A stretch of 60,000 bases of DNA from the NCBI RefSeq assembly GCF_932526225.1, contig NC_064048.1:7483015-7543014 (forward strand), in the 5' to 3' direction. The DNA is from Nematostella vectensis. Its lineage: Eukaryota; Cnidaria; Anthozoa; Actiniaria; Edwardsiidae. This document shows, piece by piece, positions 12,301 to 21,755 of the stretch; the stretch's first letter is position 1; every line of letters starts with the position of its first letter. The notes below the pieces were generated by a model, which was not told the origin of the DNA, did no database searches, and saw only the letters and a list, made by a program, of their open reading frames with translations. A program made the position numbers and the translations under genes.

Positions 12301-15195
12301 GGCTAAGTTGCTAATGCTTATCGCGTGTGACATACAGCCTGACGGGGACAACATTCGGTCATGCGCTACGGCAGATAAAAATAGTTTAGACTGTTATTGT
12401 GAGATTTCTATACATAATAAGACTTTCAACATTGATTACACACAAAATCCTATAATTATGGATAATGTATGGCTTATTTCACAGGGTTAAGAATACGACA
12501 GCCAAAAAGAATGACTTGTGTGAGTATAGATTTTGTTTTTCTTGTGACTAAAATACAACTGCACACGCACTGCAGCTAAAAAATAATTAATTCTAATTAA
12601 TTAATTAATTCTTACGAAAAGCTAGTAGCAAAAAACACCATTCCGTCGCACGCTATCGTGGCCACCTTGACAGTTATGCGAAGTAGGCCAATAAGGATGC
12701 GTGAAACATCTTCTGATACGACGCGCGCTTCATTGGCCACCACAGTTTTGTAAAAGCCAATAAGGATGCTGAAAATGTACTGTCTGATTGGTGTCAATGT
12801 CACTAGCTAAACATTACGGCATAGAAATGCACATCAGAACACAACGGTTCTTGCATGCTGTCTGGCAAATGTCTTAAAACTATGTGGCCACGGTATTTAA
12901 TATGCGTTTTTTTTCGTTTTAGTAATGATTGAGGCTGCCAAAACTGGAGAGCTAGAAAAGGTAAGAGTATTTCTATATTCTTCATCGTATTCCAGTAAAA
13001 TGGGTTGGTTGGAAATTGTTAAATTGGAGGCCAATGAAAACAATCAAGACCTTCGACTGATGGCCTTGGAAATTATAAGGGTGGCTTTGCAGTAGATCAC
13101 CCTTCTACCTGCAACTTCTCCTTTAACTTTATGTGTTTATTGGTGTCAAGGTTATTGAGCTCCACGAGGCTGGTGTGAGTCTGACGGTAGGAGACCATCG
13201 AGGCTGGAGGCCGCTTCACTACGCTGCAAGACATGGCCACAAATCTATTATCACCTATATCATCTCCAACGGTATGTTTTACTTTCCCCCTTCCCCACCT
13301 ACAACCCCTCTTTTTGTTTTTAAAACGTGGAAACAAGGCTATTATCACCTATATTATCTCCAACGGTATGTTTTACTCTCGACCTCCCCTCCCCTCCCCA
13401 CCTACACCCCTCCTCTCGTTTTTACGGCGTGGAAACAAGGCTATTATCACCTATATCATCTCCAACGGTATGTTTTACTCTCGACCTCCCCTCCCCACCT
13501 ACACCCCTCCTCTCGTTTTTACGGCGTGGAAACAAGGCCATTATCACCTATATTATCTCCAACGGTATGTTTTACTCTCGACCTCCCCTCCTCACCTACA
13601 GCCCTCCTCTTTTTTACGGCGTGGAAACAAGGCCATTACCACCTATATTATCTCCAACGGTATGTTTTACTCTCGACCTCCCCTCCTCACCTACACCCCT
13701 CCTCTCTTTTTTACGGCGTGGAAACAAGGCTATTATCACCTATATCATCTCCAACGGTATGATGGTATTTATTCTTTTTCTTTCTTTGCCAGCCGTCCCC
13801 CATCACCCTCACTTTTCTTCAAGACGTTGCAAGGCATGTCCACAAAGCTACCATCTCCTAAATGCTCTCTTAAGGCATGTTTGGCCCCCGTCCCCAACCT
13901 CGCCAAACTTCTTCCAATACTATATTTATTCTTTACCCCTCCCTCACCTTCCTGTTCCTTCCACACACCTCTCCCCGTCCGAAAAGCATAACCATAGGGC
14001 TATCTATTTGCAGTTCCAAGATGTGTGCTTGATCTAGTGGAAGAGGAAAAGTAAGTTTCACCCTTGTCATTACGTACTATTATTATTACTGGCATACCAT
14101 TGCTATTACCATTATTGTCAACGTTACACCAGTCCACAACTTTACACACTACTGGTACTCCTTGATTTATCAGGGGTCAGACTGCGCTGCACAAGGCTGC
14201 CTTCTACCAAAGGAGGACGATCTGTTCTTTACTCGTACAAGCCGGGGCTTCGCTAACAAGAACAGATTACGACGTAAGCACATGCTACATTTCATTCTCG
14301 CCTCACCTCTTTATTGCATTCAAAAATGATATCCCTAAAAATAATAATTTTTTTTTGGACTGAATTTATGCCTAATTTGTTATTGGACTTTTCATGGAAA
14401 TATCTACGATTTTCAGGGAATTATGACGAATTTGTTGTTCACGTTTTCAGGGAAATATCATATATTTGTTCCTCGAATTTTCATTACAATTTCATGGATT
14501 TGTTCTTGGGTATTTCAGGGAAATACGCCACGAATTCAAGCGCTAAAATGTCAAGATAAGGAATTATCCAGATACCTCGAAAGTAAGATATCTAGAAAGT
14601 AAATTTAACTAACAATTGAGATATGTAGAAGATATCTAGATAACCTTAAGCCAAGAGGCAGCTATCTTATTATTATTTTTTTTCTACCGTCGTCGTCATT
14701 GTTTATACTGCGCTCATATGAGCAAATTCAAACATTCAAATTCAAGAATTTGATAGCCATATCGGACGAATCAGACGTCTAGATGTCGTCGAATTCGCCG
14801 CCGCGGCAGCAGACAGACCTGGCGATTTTCAGCCTGCGGTTAAAGCCGCATTGTCACCAGTTTACTTCCGATCGATTACGTAACAATCTCCAATGATTTT
14901 TAACGGAAAACGCGAAAGATATTTCAAAATATTGAAGGCAGTGTGTTTATTGGAAGTTTCTTTGAGGATTTGATTAATAATTTAGAGCGGATGGCCTGTT
15001 TAATATCTCGGATTTTAATAGATTATTTTGTCTTTTAACGGTTGAGGTTTCCGTCGGACCTCCGGAAGTAAACTGGTGACAATGCGGCTTTAAGATTCGC
15101 TCGTATGAGCGTACAAAATTGCTTAGTTCTTTCTTTCTGCAGCTCAAGAGCATCTACAGATCGTGGCGGCTGAAGACTATGAAACAGCTGTGTAG
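475..15195 (+). CDS. DGKZ/DGKI-like: Type IV diacylglycerol kinase (zeta/iota class), 3' part of gene, 26 exons
   Basis: Phosphorylates diacylglycerol to phosphatidic acid, ending DAG signalling. Exons: 475-588, 1159-1229, 1796-1853, 2299-2377, 3065-3120, 3432-3494, 3746-3819, 3951-3996, 4665-4730, 4869-4965, 6070-6143, 7138-7169, 7523-7623, 7956-8053, 8570-8606, 9547-9587, 10412-10482, 10757-10906, 11470-11508, 12485-12519, 12923-12960, 13151-13271, 14014-14050, 14174-14273, 14519-14582, 15143-15195. They total 1815 nt, or 604 codons plus TAG, with GT/AG ends and every phase matching. Order: end of the catalytic domain ([16 protein letters not shown]), accessory domain, short basic stretch, linker, ankyrin repeats, C-terminal ETAV. 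That architecture defines vertebrate DGK zeta/iota and Drosophila rdgA. C1 domains and the first half of the catalytic domain must lie left of the window. Several exons are only 32-41 nt. Zeta versus iota cannot be decided; a single pre-duplication orthologue is likely. Exon numbers here count from the left edge of the window. Confidence 0.95.
1192..1462 (+). repeat. Tandem array of exon 2 tail plus 5' splice site (DGK), 3 copies, 109-bp period
   Basis: The last ~38 nt of exon 2 and the donor (CTCGACAGGTATG) recur at exact 109-bp spacing. Donor GT positions are 1230 (used), 1339 and 1448. 109 is not a multiple of 3, so use of a later donor would shift the frame. Confidence 0.9.
1470..1670 (+). 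repeat. GAT/GGTGAT microsatellite
   Basis: Degenerate trinucleotide tract following the exon 2 array. It produces His-rich open frames on the - strand that are not genes. Confidence 0.85.
1796..6143 (+). CDS. DGKZ/DGKI-like: DGK exons 3-11: accessory (DAGKa) domain
   Basis: From exon 4 on, the reading [19 protein letters not shown] starts the accessory domain. It continues with [63 protein letters not shown] and [20 protein letters not shown] (about residues 82-266 of the windowed protein). Each has a clear counterpart in DGK zeta/iota. Exon 6 (3432-3494) is the least conserved, but it aligns without gaps between its neighbours and ends at the C-D-G motif. The domain is required for catalysis in the family. 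Confidence 0.93.
1930..2189 (-). mobile_element. TTAA-flanked MITE, family A, degenerate copy
   Basis: Same family as the copy at 44135-44388 but in opposite orientation, with diverged ends. TTAA is present at both edges (1930-1933 and 2186-2189). Lies in a DGK intron. Confidence 0.75.
2697..3047 (+). repeat. Three tandem copies of a ~117-bp unit in a DGK intron
   Basis: Units begin CGCCTGGCCATAGCGATCTG at about 2698, 2815 and 2932, with few differences between copies. The array ends just upstream of the exon 5 acceptor (3064). Confidence 0.9.
4154..4561. mobile_element. Inverted-repeat MITE in a DGK intron
   Basis: Ends are GGGGTCGCCCACACTAACAC and its inverse GTGTTAGTGTGGACGGCCCC. Internal sequence repeats CGGATTC/AAAGTATCCGGATTCG in both orientations. 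No coding capacity. Target duplication not evident. Confidence 0.75.
4930..5960 (+). repeat. Tandem array of exon 10 tail plus 5' splice site with CRE palindromes (DGK), 11 copies
   Basis: About 97-bp units. Each repeats the exon 10 end encoding SIPMQVDG, the donor GTACGT, and then two TGACGTCA palindromes. The first donor (4966) is the one that fits the gene model. Nine inter-copy spacers hold two perfect CREs each; the last spacer has lost both. Confidence 0.93.
6305..6458. repeat. Long near-perfect palindrome with TAA/TTA microsatellite arms
   Basis: Left arm begins TACTGCATTAAACCTACATA and the right arm ends with its exact inverse. Arms are about 70 nt, meeting at GCAGCCATGATAGCTGC. Lies in a DGK intron and could form a cruciform or RNA hairpin. 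Confidence 0.9.
6740..7112 (+). repeat. Interspersed repeat, family B, interrupted by MITE family A
   Basis: The left part (TTGAATTAGCCGAG...) and right part (AAATGGCGGTGTGATTGGCC) flank the MITE at 6834-7087. The two parts together reconstruct the layout seen at 228-356. Confidence 0.75.
6834..7087 (-). mobile_element. TTAA-flanked MITE, family A, nested in another repeat
   Basis: Inverted ends AGCCGCATTGTCACCAGTTT and AAACTGGTGACAATGCGGCT, bounded by TTAA on both sides. Inserted inside an element of the kind seen intact at 37449-37575, where the unoccupied site has one TTAA. Confidence 0.88.
7138..11508 (+). CDS. DGKZ/DGKI-like: DGK exons 12-19: linker after the accessory domain
   Basis: Exon 11 ends in IQKVK and exon 12 starts RRALG. 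Together they form a short basic stretch at the place of the MARCKS-like phosphorylation site of DGK zeta. Exons 13-14 encode [20 protein letters not shown] and an acidic helix; exon 15 carries SDDWCFLD, matching the family motif KWCFLD; exons 16-17 give [18 protein letters not shown]. Exon 18 (150 nt) is Ser/Thr-rich low complexity. Phases 0,2,1,0,1,0,2,2,2 are continuous across the junctions. Confidence 0.9.
8637..8965 (+). repeat. AAC-rich degenerate microsatellite/minisatellite
   Basis: CAACAA/AACAACAA-rich tract starting about 30 nt after the exon 15 donor. Open frames across it are repeat artefacts. Confidence 0.85.
9132..9333. mobile_element. Inverted-repeat MITE built of CAAGCG motifs
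   Basis: Starts GGCTGGTTCTCACTAGGACG and ends in the near inverse CGTCCAAGTGAGAACCCACC. The interior is runs of GCAAGCGCAAGCGT on one side and their complement on the other. Confidence 0.75.
9781..10066. mobile_element. MITE family C (ends AAATAGGTGTAT)
   Basis: Subterminal inverted copies of AATTGCCAAATGGCAGTTCTA-like and GAACTGGCATTTGAC-like sequence; the right end is GAAATAGGTGTAT. The left terminus is degenerate. Same family as 15984-16225 and 30194-30385. Confidence 0.65.
10470..10660 (+). repeat. Short-period array of exon 17 end plus 5' splice site (DGK), about 10 degenerate copies
   Basis: The exon/intron junction GGCGGTAAAACGTAAGA is followed by ~18-nt units resembling GCGGTAAAACGTAAGATC. 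Many keep AACGTAAG, a plausible donor. Decay increases away from the exon. Confidence 0.8.
12485..15195 (+). CDS. DGKZ/DGKI-like: DGK exons 20-26: ankyrin repeats and C-terminal PDZ ligand ETAV
   Basis: Exon 20 (35 nt) links exon 19 to the ankyrin block and was placed because only it reconciles phase 2 with phase 1. Exons 21-25 read [67 protein letters not shown] and [20 protein letters not shown], which are successive ankyrin repeats. The last exon encodes [17 protein letters not shown] and a TAG. In human DGK zeta the ETAV terminus binds class I PDZ domains such as those of syntrophins and SNX27. Confidence 0.93.
13222..13770 (+). repeat. Tandem array of exon 22 tail plus 5' splice site (DGK ankyrin exon), 6 copies
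   Basis: The exon 22 end encoding ITYIISN, with donor CAACGGTATG, recurs about every 90-100 bp at about 13341, 13441, 13531, 13633 and 13730. A decayed copy near 13822 resembles the exon upstream portion. Long open frames through this block are shadows of the repeat. Confidence 0.92.
14840..15093 (+). mobile_element. TTAA-flanked MITE, family A
   Basis: Full-length copy, about 254 bp with TTAA at both ends, in the last DGK intron and ending about 50 nt before the terminal exon. Confidence 0.88.
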
Positions 15196-15596
15196 CTACC
15201 GCCATCCAACCACTCCTCATTCGTATGCACCAATCAGGAAGCAAGCAAGCGTAAGGCGTCTCAACCAATCAGATCAAAGCTCAGGTCAGGCGGATCAATT
15301 AGTGCAATTATCAGGCCCTCAAGCAGATCCCGCCAACCAATTAACGCAAAGATATACAAATCACAGCTTATTCCAAATCATCCGTTGACCCACTTGCGAG
15401 GCGCATGTTTTCAAAGCCTTTGCTAAAATGGTGATTTTTTAAATTAAAAAAACTTAAACAAGACTACAAGCTCATGCAAGTCGGATTTACGTACTTCAAA
15501 CCAATGGGACTTGCACTAAGACATCACGTGACCTTTCTGGGTGGCAAATTCAACCGTCCCCGTCCCCGTCCCCGTCACACCAGAGAAGGACGAAAA

Positions 15597-15602
15597 AATA
15601 AA
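15597..15602 (+). terminator. Candidate poly(A) signal of the DGK gene
   Basis: AATAAA about 400 nt after the TAG. It sits in AT-rich DNA, so chance occurrence is possible. Confidence 0.3.
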
Positions 15603-15983
15603 ATATTTAAATGAAACTATACCCTTTATGAAAAAAAGGAATTCTGGCTTTTTTTTGTAAACGCTGAATAAGTTGCTTTTTGTTGCTGTTATTTTGTCGC
15701 ACTAGTTTGCCACCCAAACAGTCACGTGAATTTTTAGCGCAAGTCCCCTATTACAATATGTCCGTATGCTCGACGACCCAGCCTTCATTTTAGAAACACT
15801 CGCAGCTTATGCACACAGAGCAGTAACAGTTGTCGCGTAATAAGAGCCAATCAGGCAATAAAATGCGGATAGTTTAATTTTACATATGGTGTATATACAT
15901 GGCCCGTAGCTGTCTGCTGGTCATGGCCGGGCCGTTGGATAGACTCTTCACGATAACAAACCTCCATACAACGGACGTCCGTG

Positions 15984-16225
15984 TATACACCTATTTCAAT
16001 AAACCTTGTCAGTGCAAATGGCGAATGGCAAATGGCAGTTCAAAGAGTAATCAATGCTTATAGGTATAATTATTTTTAAGAATAAAGAGGATAAAGATGT
16101 AGTAATATAATCTAAGAAATTATCCATATTTTTCTATATTCAGTAGAAATTTGACGAGTTCCATGGGATTTTTTGATAGAAAAACTGCCATTTGACATTT
16201 AGCATATTTAGAAATAGGTGTATAA
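15984..16225. mobile_element. MITE family C
   Basis: Starts ATACACCTATTTCAATAAAC and ends GAAATAGGTGTAT, with internal GGCAAATGGCAGTTC and its inverse. Lies between DGK and CREB3L. Confidence 0.78.
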
Positions 16226-16374
16226 TGGGACGGACCTTCCACTGTATCAGAATTTCACTCGTCATGTCAAATAATTTCAAATCAATTATAATTTACTAAG
16301 TATTTAATAGATCTATTGATCAGACTTCATATTTCAAAAGCATCATTTTCGAGACCGGGTACTAATAGCCATTA

Positions 16375-16670
16375 GGGACCTTACGCAACGACGACGGCGG
16401 CACAAGGAGAGCACGACCAAATAATCCGTCTAGCGCTCAACTTTAATCTAGTTTTGATTAAACTAGCTCGTTTTTATAGTTCAATAAGCAAGAGGCATTG
16501 CTTTTGTATCTGGAACACAGATAGTTTGGTTTACAGCGCCTATTCGCTGTGGGAACTTGTTGTTTCGGCGTCGTGGTTTGGAGGAAAACGGGGGAACTTA
16601 AGAGGGCTTTTCACGTCTGGCTCTTTAAATTTTTCATTCTGCCGTCGCCGTTCTATTTACGTAAGGTCCT
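16375..16670. mobile_element. Inverted-repeat element in the DGK-CREB3L interval
   Basis: Ends GGGACCTTACGCAACGACGA and, inverted, AGGACCTTACGTAAATAGAA, followed by GGCGACGGC on both sides. No coding capacity seen. Confidence 0.65.
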
Positions 16671-19496
16671 CGTAGCAGCTTCAGGGTGGATCCCATATTA
16701 TTTAAAGATAGCACTTCGTAAGAGGGAGGGGTGTGTGTCTAGTCAGTGAGAGCGGTGGGTCGCGTCAGAAGGAGGGGTTAGTGTGAATGAAAAATATGTT
16801 CGCCGAAAAATCATTTGTTATTCTTCTTTATATCGAAATTCTTACTTAAAGGAACGTACCCATCCCTCCTACTTACACACCGCTGCTTTAAGGTAGCTTT
16901 TGTAAGAAAAATGGTTCTTTACTTTATCAAATTGATTTGCACGTTAGCAGACTACCTATTAAGCTATTACTAACCAAACTACATCTGTCTATCTGAACGA
17001 ATCAGCTTCTATAGCACCCATATTCTCATGTCTTCGCAAATGAAGATACTAGAGATCCATTCAAAGAAATAAGTCACTATTAGTGATTGTAGAAGGGCAA
17101 TAGGGCCCTACCTATTAATGGGTTAATGAACAGGTTCAATTATCCACCCTGTCAACCATACAGATTGTTAAGGTACGGCCCGTGTTGTTGCACATGGAGA
17201 AGCTTGACTTTTCAGTTTCATTCAGTTTTCTATCCTTTGGCTTATATTATGCATGACTCCTCCGCAAGCATTTCGAGTGTCCTTTCTTTTTTTTTCAGTA
17301 TTTTTATGAATTTGGATTCCTGTGGTGAGTTGAACTCAACCGGAAGCCGAAAAAATGGAGGAGGACAAAAGAAATGAGATCGTAATCCCTTTTTCCTCTA
17401 ACCCAGGCCCCACTCTTTTTTGACCACGCCATAGGAAGCCCGAAATCGAAAAAAGCCTTCCAAAATCACTCGAGACGCCTGCAGAGGAGGATAATATTTT
17501 GCTTATTAGAGCGTTTTTAAACTCTTAAAAGTTTCTGCATCTGCAACTGTAAAGAAAACGTGGCTATGCTTTACGCTTAGGACTTATTTCAAAATTATAT
17601 TCGATTTGATAGTTTCAAAAAAGCAAAAATGGCTTAGGAAACGCTCGAATGTTTCCGTACTCGCTAGACTGTAAAACGTGGTGCAATCACGTCTTAGCTT
17701 AGAGGAAAGCGGATAAAATGTATAAGAAAGCATTTAACGTCTGGCTAATTTTCTGCCGTTGTCTCCCGCGTTGCAGTCTTGGTTACTTTTTAAATTGGTA
17801 GTATGTTTGCATTAGGGTATGTTGTCTCTCTCCTAAGTCAATATAAATGTAGCTTCAGTAGTTGCACAGTGTTTACGTGAAGAAAGAGCTGACGAAAAAT
17901 GCACAGGCCAGATTACATGTAGTGAAAATGTAGTCAAAATCTACTTTAATTTATTAAAAAAATAAATGGTAAATGCATATCGCCAATGGCGCTTTTAAAT
18001 AATTCCGAAGTTGTGTTTTCTTGTGCCTAACGCTATTAGTTTGAGCTGTAGTACATTTGGACTGGAGAAAACGGAAGCCGGGATTCACCTAAATTCAGAC
18101 CGGAAAAAACGGAAGTGTGTTGCTGGTCAAGTGATTTTAGCTACTGGAAACTTCGTGGACTTTTACTTTACGTTGATACAAACCGCTCCACACAATTTGT
18201 ATTATAAATAGAGCGTAAGCACTTTCAGACAGGGCAGTAGCTGGGGGTGGGGCACGTACACCCCTCCCCCCAATATTTAAAAAATATAGAAGGAAATAAC
18301 CAGTAGGGGCGTGGCCGTGTCCCCAGATACTTTGTTCATGTTTCTGTATTTTGCCCCTCCCCCCAATATTTTGAGGCCTACTACGGCACTGTCTGATGAA
18401 GATGGTACCGCGGTTGGGTCAGCACGCAGCTCTTACAAGCTGCAATTTGATTGGGCAAATAAAACAATATCCGCACCTAGACACAAAGAACGAGAAGAAT
18501 AGAGACAAAAGAACTCCTTTGTACAACAAAGATAATAGGAGACAAAGCAGCTGGGTACTTACTCCCGCGGTTTAGCGTCCCGGCTGTTTTACGTACCCAA
18601 TACAGGATATTGATGTTCGATGTGGAAGTGACCTATAGCATAACGTCTTTTCCCGTAAAGACGAGAGATCCTCAGTTCCTATATAGTGCCAGTTACTTTA
18701 CGCCTCTGAAAAAAGCCCGACCTGGATTTGAACCCACAGGTAGCCCAAGCTCTATCAATGAGTAATTTAACCAGCCGGCTTATCAACCGTTAATAGAGAG
18801 AACATATGGAGTTGTTACTTATGACAGCTTGGGCTACCTATGTTCGAACCCTGTGCTTCTTCCTTTAAAAGTGAAGCTCGAAGCACTGCGCTATCACGGG
18901 TCCCTTTTGGGGGAGATAGCACCCCGAAAGACGGGATTTGGGGAGGGGGGGGGGGGGGTCTTCTTAACGGGCTAAACCCACCTCAAGGGCCCAGGATAGA
19001 AATTCGTCCAATCATGTTACAACTGATGTGCTATTTGATTGTCCAGGATTGCGTCTAAAATATGCTTGTGTACTTGATAATATAGCTCCTTATATTGCAT
19101 AGGCGTATCTGACTATTTTCTAATGTTTTTTTAACCTCCTCACATTTATTACCACAACGAGCCATTTTCCCTTGTTGTTCTGTTTATTTTGTACATTTTT
19201 GCTATATACATCACTTATAATCATCGTTTTAATCACACTAAACCTTGCCCGATAAAGTTTTGATCTCCCGTAAATATATTTTTTTTTTTACGTTTGAATA
19301 ATTTATGTTTTTTATTGCAGATGTTGCAAATAGTCTCCAAGAAGCCGATTCTACTTTTGGATTTCCTATGTATTCTTTCGCACACAGGAATCCCAAAAAT
19401 AAAAGCGGTGAAGTAACCTGGGCTCGTTTCAAAAGTGTTTTGTATTAAAATACATGCCACGAAATAGCGTAGGTAAGACACGTTTGAGATGCATGC

Positions 19497-19502
19497 TTTT
19501 AT
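19497..19502 (-). terminator. Candidate poly(A) signal of the CREB3L gene
   Basis: AATAAA on the - strand, about 450 nt downstream of the TAA. Other AT-rich matches exist further on. Confidence 0.3.
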
Positions 19503-19954
19503 TCTAAAATTAATTCATTTATAAAACTATTTATGCTTTGTTCTGAAAAGACCAGTTGGGTACGAATTTAGCCCCGTTCTTATTCTAGGGTAATTTTCAT
19601 AAACTACCTAGCCCAAAAATGATAAATTCTTATAAAACTCTACTCTCCCAGTCGCAAAATCATTTATATATTTTCTTGGATTTTTGTAGACGTTTTAAAT
19701 GGCTCTTGTTGTCTTAGAGGATGTGTTGATATGAATACTTGCTTTAGTAACGATGTACCAGTGTAGTATTTCATTAAATTATAATATATTTGATTATATC
19801 GTTCCATCACATTTCATGCGACAACATTCAGTTGAATTCTATTGAATTTAATTATAGCCGATTATTACATTACCAATAACCCTACGGCTATGTATTTGCA
19901 AAACTGCAGACTTTCCACAACTATCTATAAGTCACGTGATCGACGTATTATTTC

Positions 19955-21755
19955 TTACACCGCTGAGGAAGCAGCAGCCGGTCTCTCATTGGCTTCGGCC
20001 GGGACAGTTTCCATGGCAACATACTTGTGAGTATCGTTGTCGATGGCCGTTATGGTGGGGCCTGGGGCGAGATAGGACGCCATTTTGTCGACGATGCTGG
20101 GAGTTGGCGCAAAGTCGACGTCATCATAGTCATCCGCTACCGATAGAAGGACTCGGGATCGGACTAAAACAAACAACTCTAGTTAGTTCGCTTTGTCTAT
20201 CTTAGTAAAATCAATATATCGTCGAGTTTAGATAAAGCCATATATGAGTGCGATCTCAAAAGGTGATTTACCTCAACAGCTCACTCTACTTTTAGCTAGT
20301 TCTATTGAGGTCCACAAAGCACGGACTACACCACAGAGTGGGAGTCCTGCTAACGCTTGTACTGAATCGAACCCTTTCTCCTCATGGTTTGTAATATACT
20401 GGAAATTTAAGTCAATTTCAGTCGAAGCCTTCATTGATATCTTCTTGTCTGCTACTACTTTTGGTTTTCCCAATTGTCTGCCTGTCAGGCTGTATTCATT
20501 CTTGTGACATGTTGCAATTTCGATCTATTTCTTAAGAACCTTTTATTTTGTGTGTAGATAGTAAATAGTCTAAATAAAGAAAAGTTTTCCTTTGTTTTTC
20601 TGTTTTGCTTTGTTTGTTCGTGCGTTTTTGATGTAATGGCCCGCTTTCTAGATAATGGGAAACCTGTGGAGTTTGGCAGCGAACCTAAGCCTTGGCTCTT
20701 CGGATTTAAATAAACGTCAACACTTTTTCATTTTTTTAAAAACCAATTAACCACCGAATTTCTTCAAGATTCAAGAACCTTTACCGCCAAGCTTTATTCT
20801 AAGATGAGCAAAACGTTACAAAAGACGAACTAAAACAAACTACTTGCCAAAGATCTAGGGAGCAAATTACACAGGATTCCCACTAGAAAACGGCCCATTT
20901 TATAATGACCAGCTCGACCCTGACCTGAGGGCGTACTGTAGTCCATCGGTTGCTTAGCAACTGTTTTGTCGGACACAGCGTGTGAGTGGAGCGTGATGCC
21001 ATTTCTGGAGAGAGGACTCCAACTACCAACAAACACAGCGAAACAGAGAACTACAACCTTAAAAGATAAACAAATAACACTCATTGATGACGTCACAGAC
21101 ACACATATACATTACGGTGACGTGACGATATATCACCAGTGTAAATGTTACTAAGACCTATGAAAACTATAAAACATTACAGTGACGTCACTGTATATTG
21201 TAAGTGTTAATGTCACTAAGACCTAATATGGATTCTAAGAAAAACAAATAACACTTATTCACGACGTCACAAGCACAAGCTCAAGCACATCTCGTCACAA
21301 GCACACATATACATTACTTTGACGTCACGGTATATCGCTGTTCTCACAGAACCTATCAATCGCCTATTGTTACTTTGCCACAAAATTGAAAACTTGATTA
21401 GTGTTTTTTTTTACACTTCTTGCAAAATTGCCTGTGTCTCTTATACTAGCTATGGCTCCTCCTATGAAGCCTGTCGTTCTCGAGCTCACACTATTTTTGC
21501 ACTACCCAAAGCATTAGAATATAGTTTTAGCAGTTACAACCTTGCTATCTACACATTAAAATAATCCCTTATCATCTTACACCTTTATCATGAATAAGAG
21601 CCAAAGCAGTGCATTTTATAAATCAAAATGTTAAAACATTGTCAGGTGGTCTTACCATTAAACACGTGCTTGTTTGCGTCGATCGCGCGTTGACTGGTCT
21701 CTGGACTTTAGGTGATATCAGAGCTTGTAACTTCTGGAGCTGTCCAATGAGATTT
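19955..21755 (-). CDS. CREB3L: CREB3L exons 7-9: juxtamembrane, transmembrane and luminal tail
   Basis: Exon 7 encodes [16 protein letters not shown] and STQTSTCLM. Exon 8 opens with the hydrophobic [13 protein letters not shown], the single type II membrane segment. The luminal side contains PRSLA, which fits the RxLx-type S1P consensus, and exon 9 has [18 protein letters not shown], conserved in the family. The tail ends RPAAASSAV. The S1P assignment is a motif inference. Confidence 0.92.

Larger units (their letters stand above)
15196..19954. other. Convergent intergenic region between DGK (+) and CREB3L (-)
   Basis: Both genes point into this region, so it should contain both 3' UTRs. 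Candidate poly(A) signals are AATAAA at 15597-15602 (+) and, on the - strand, at 19497-19502. I see two inverted-repeat elements (15984-16225 and 16375-16670), a G-rich run near 18941-18959 and tRNA-like fragments near 18715-18850. No coding exon with family similarity or phase support was found. Confidence 0.55.

Noticed and set aside
12921-12960. Direct splice from DGK exon 19 to exon 21
   Set aside because: It would create an in-frame TGA. The 35-nt exon at 12485-12519 resolves the phase and adds [12 protein letters not shown].
13133-14037. Three overlapping 200-250-aa frames
   Set aside because: Shadows of the exon 22 tail array; only the first ~40 codons of one frame belong to the DGK ankyrin exon.
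18715-18790. tRNA gene on the - strand (GGTTCAAATCC B-box match)
   Set aside because: Acceptor and T stems do not pair and no anticodon arm can be placed; more likely a tRNA-derived repeat fragment.
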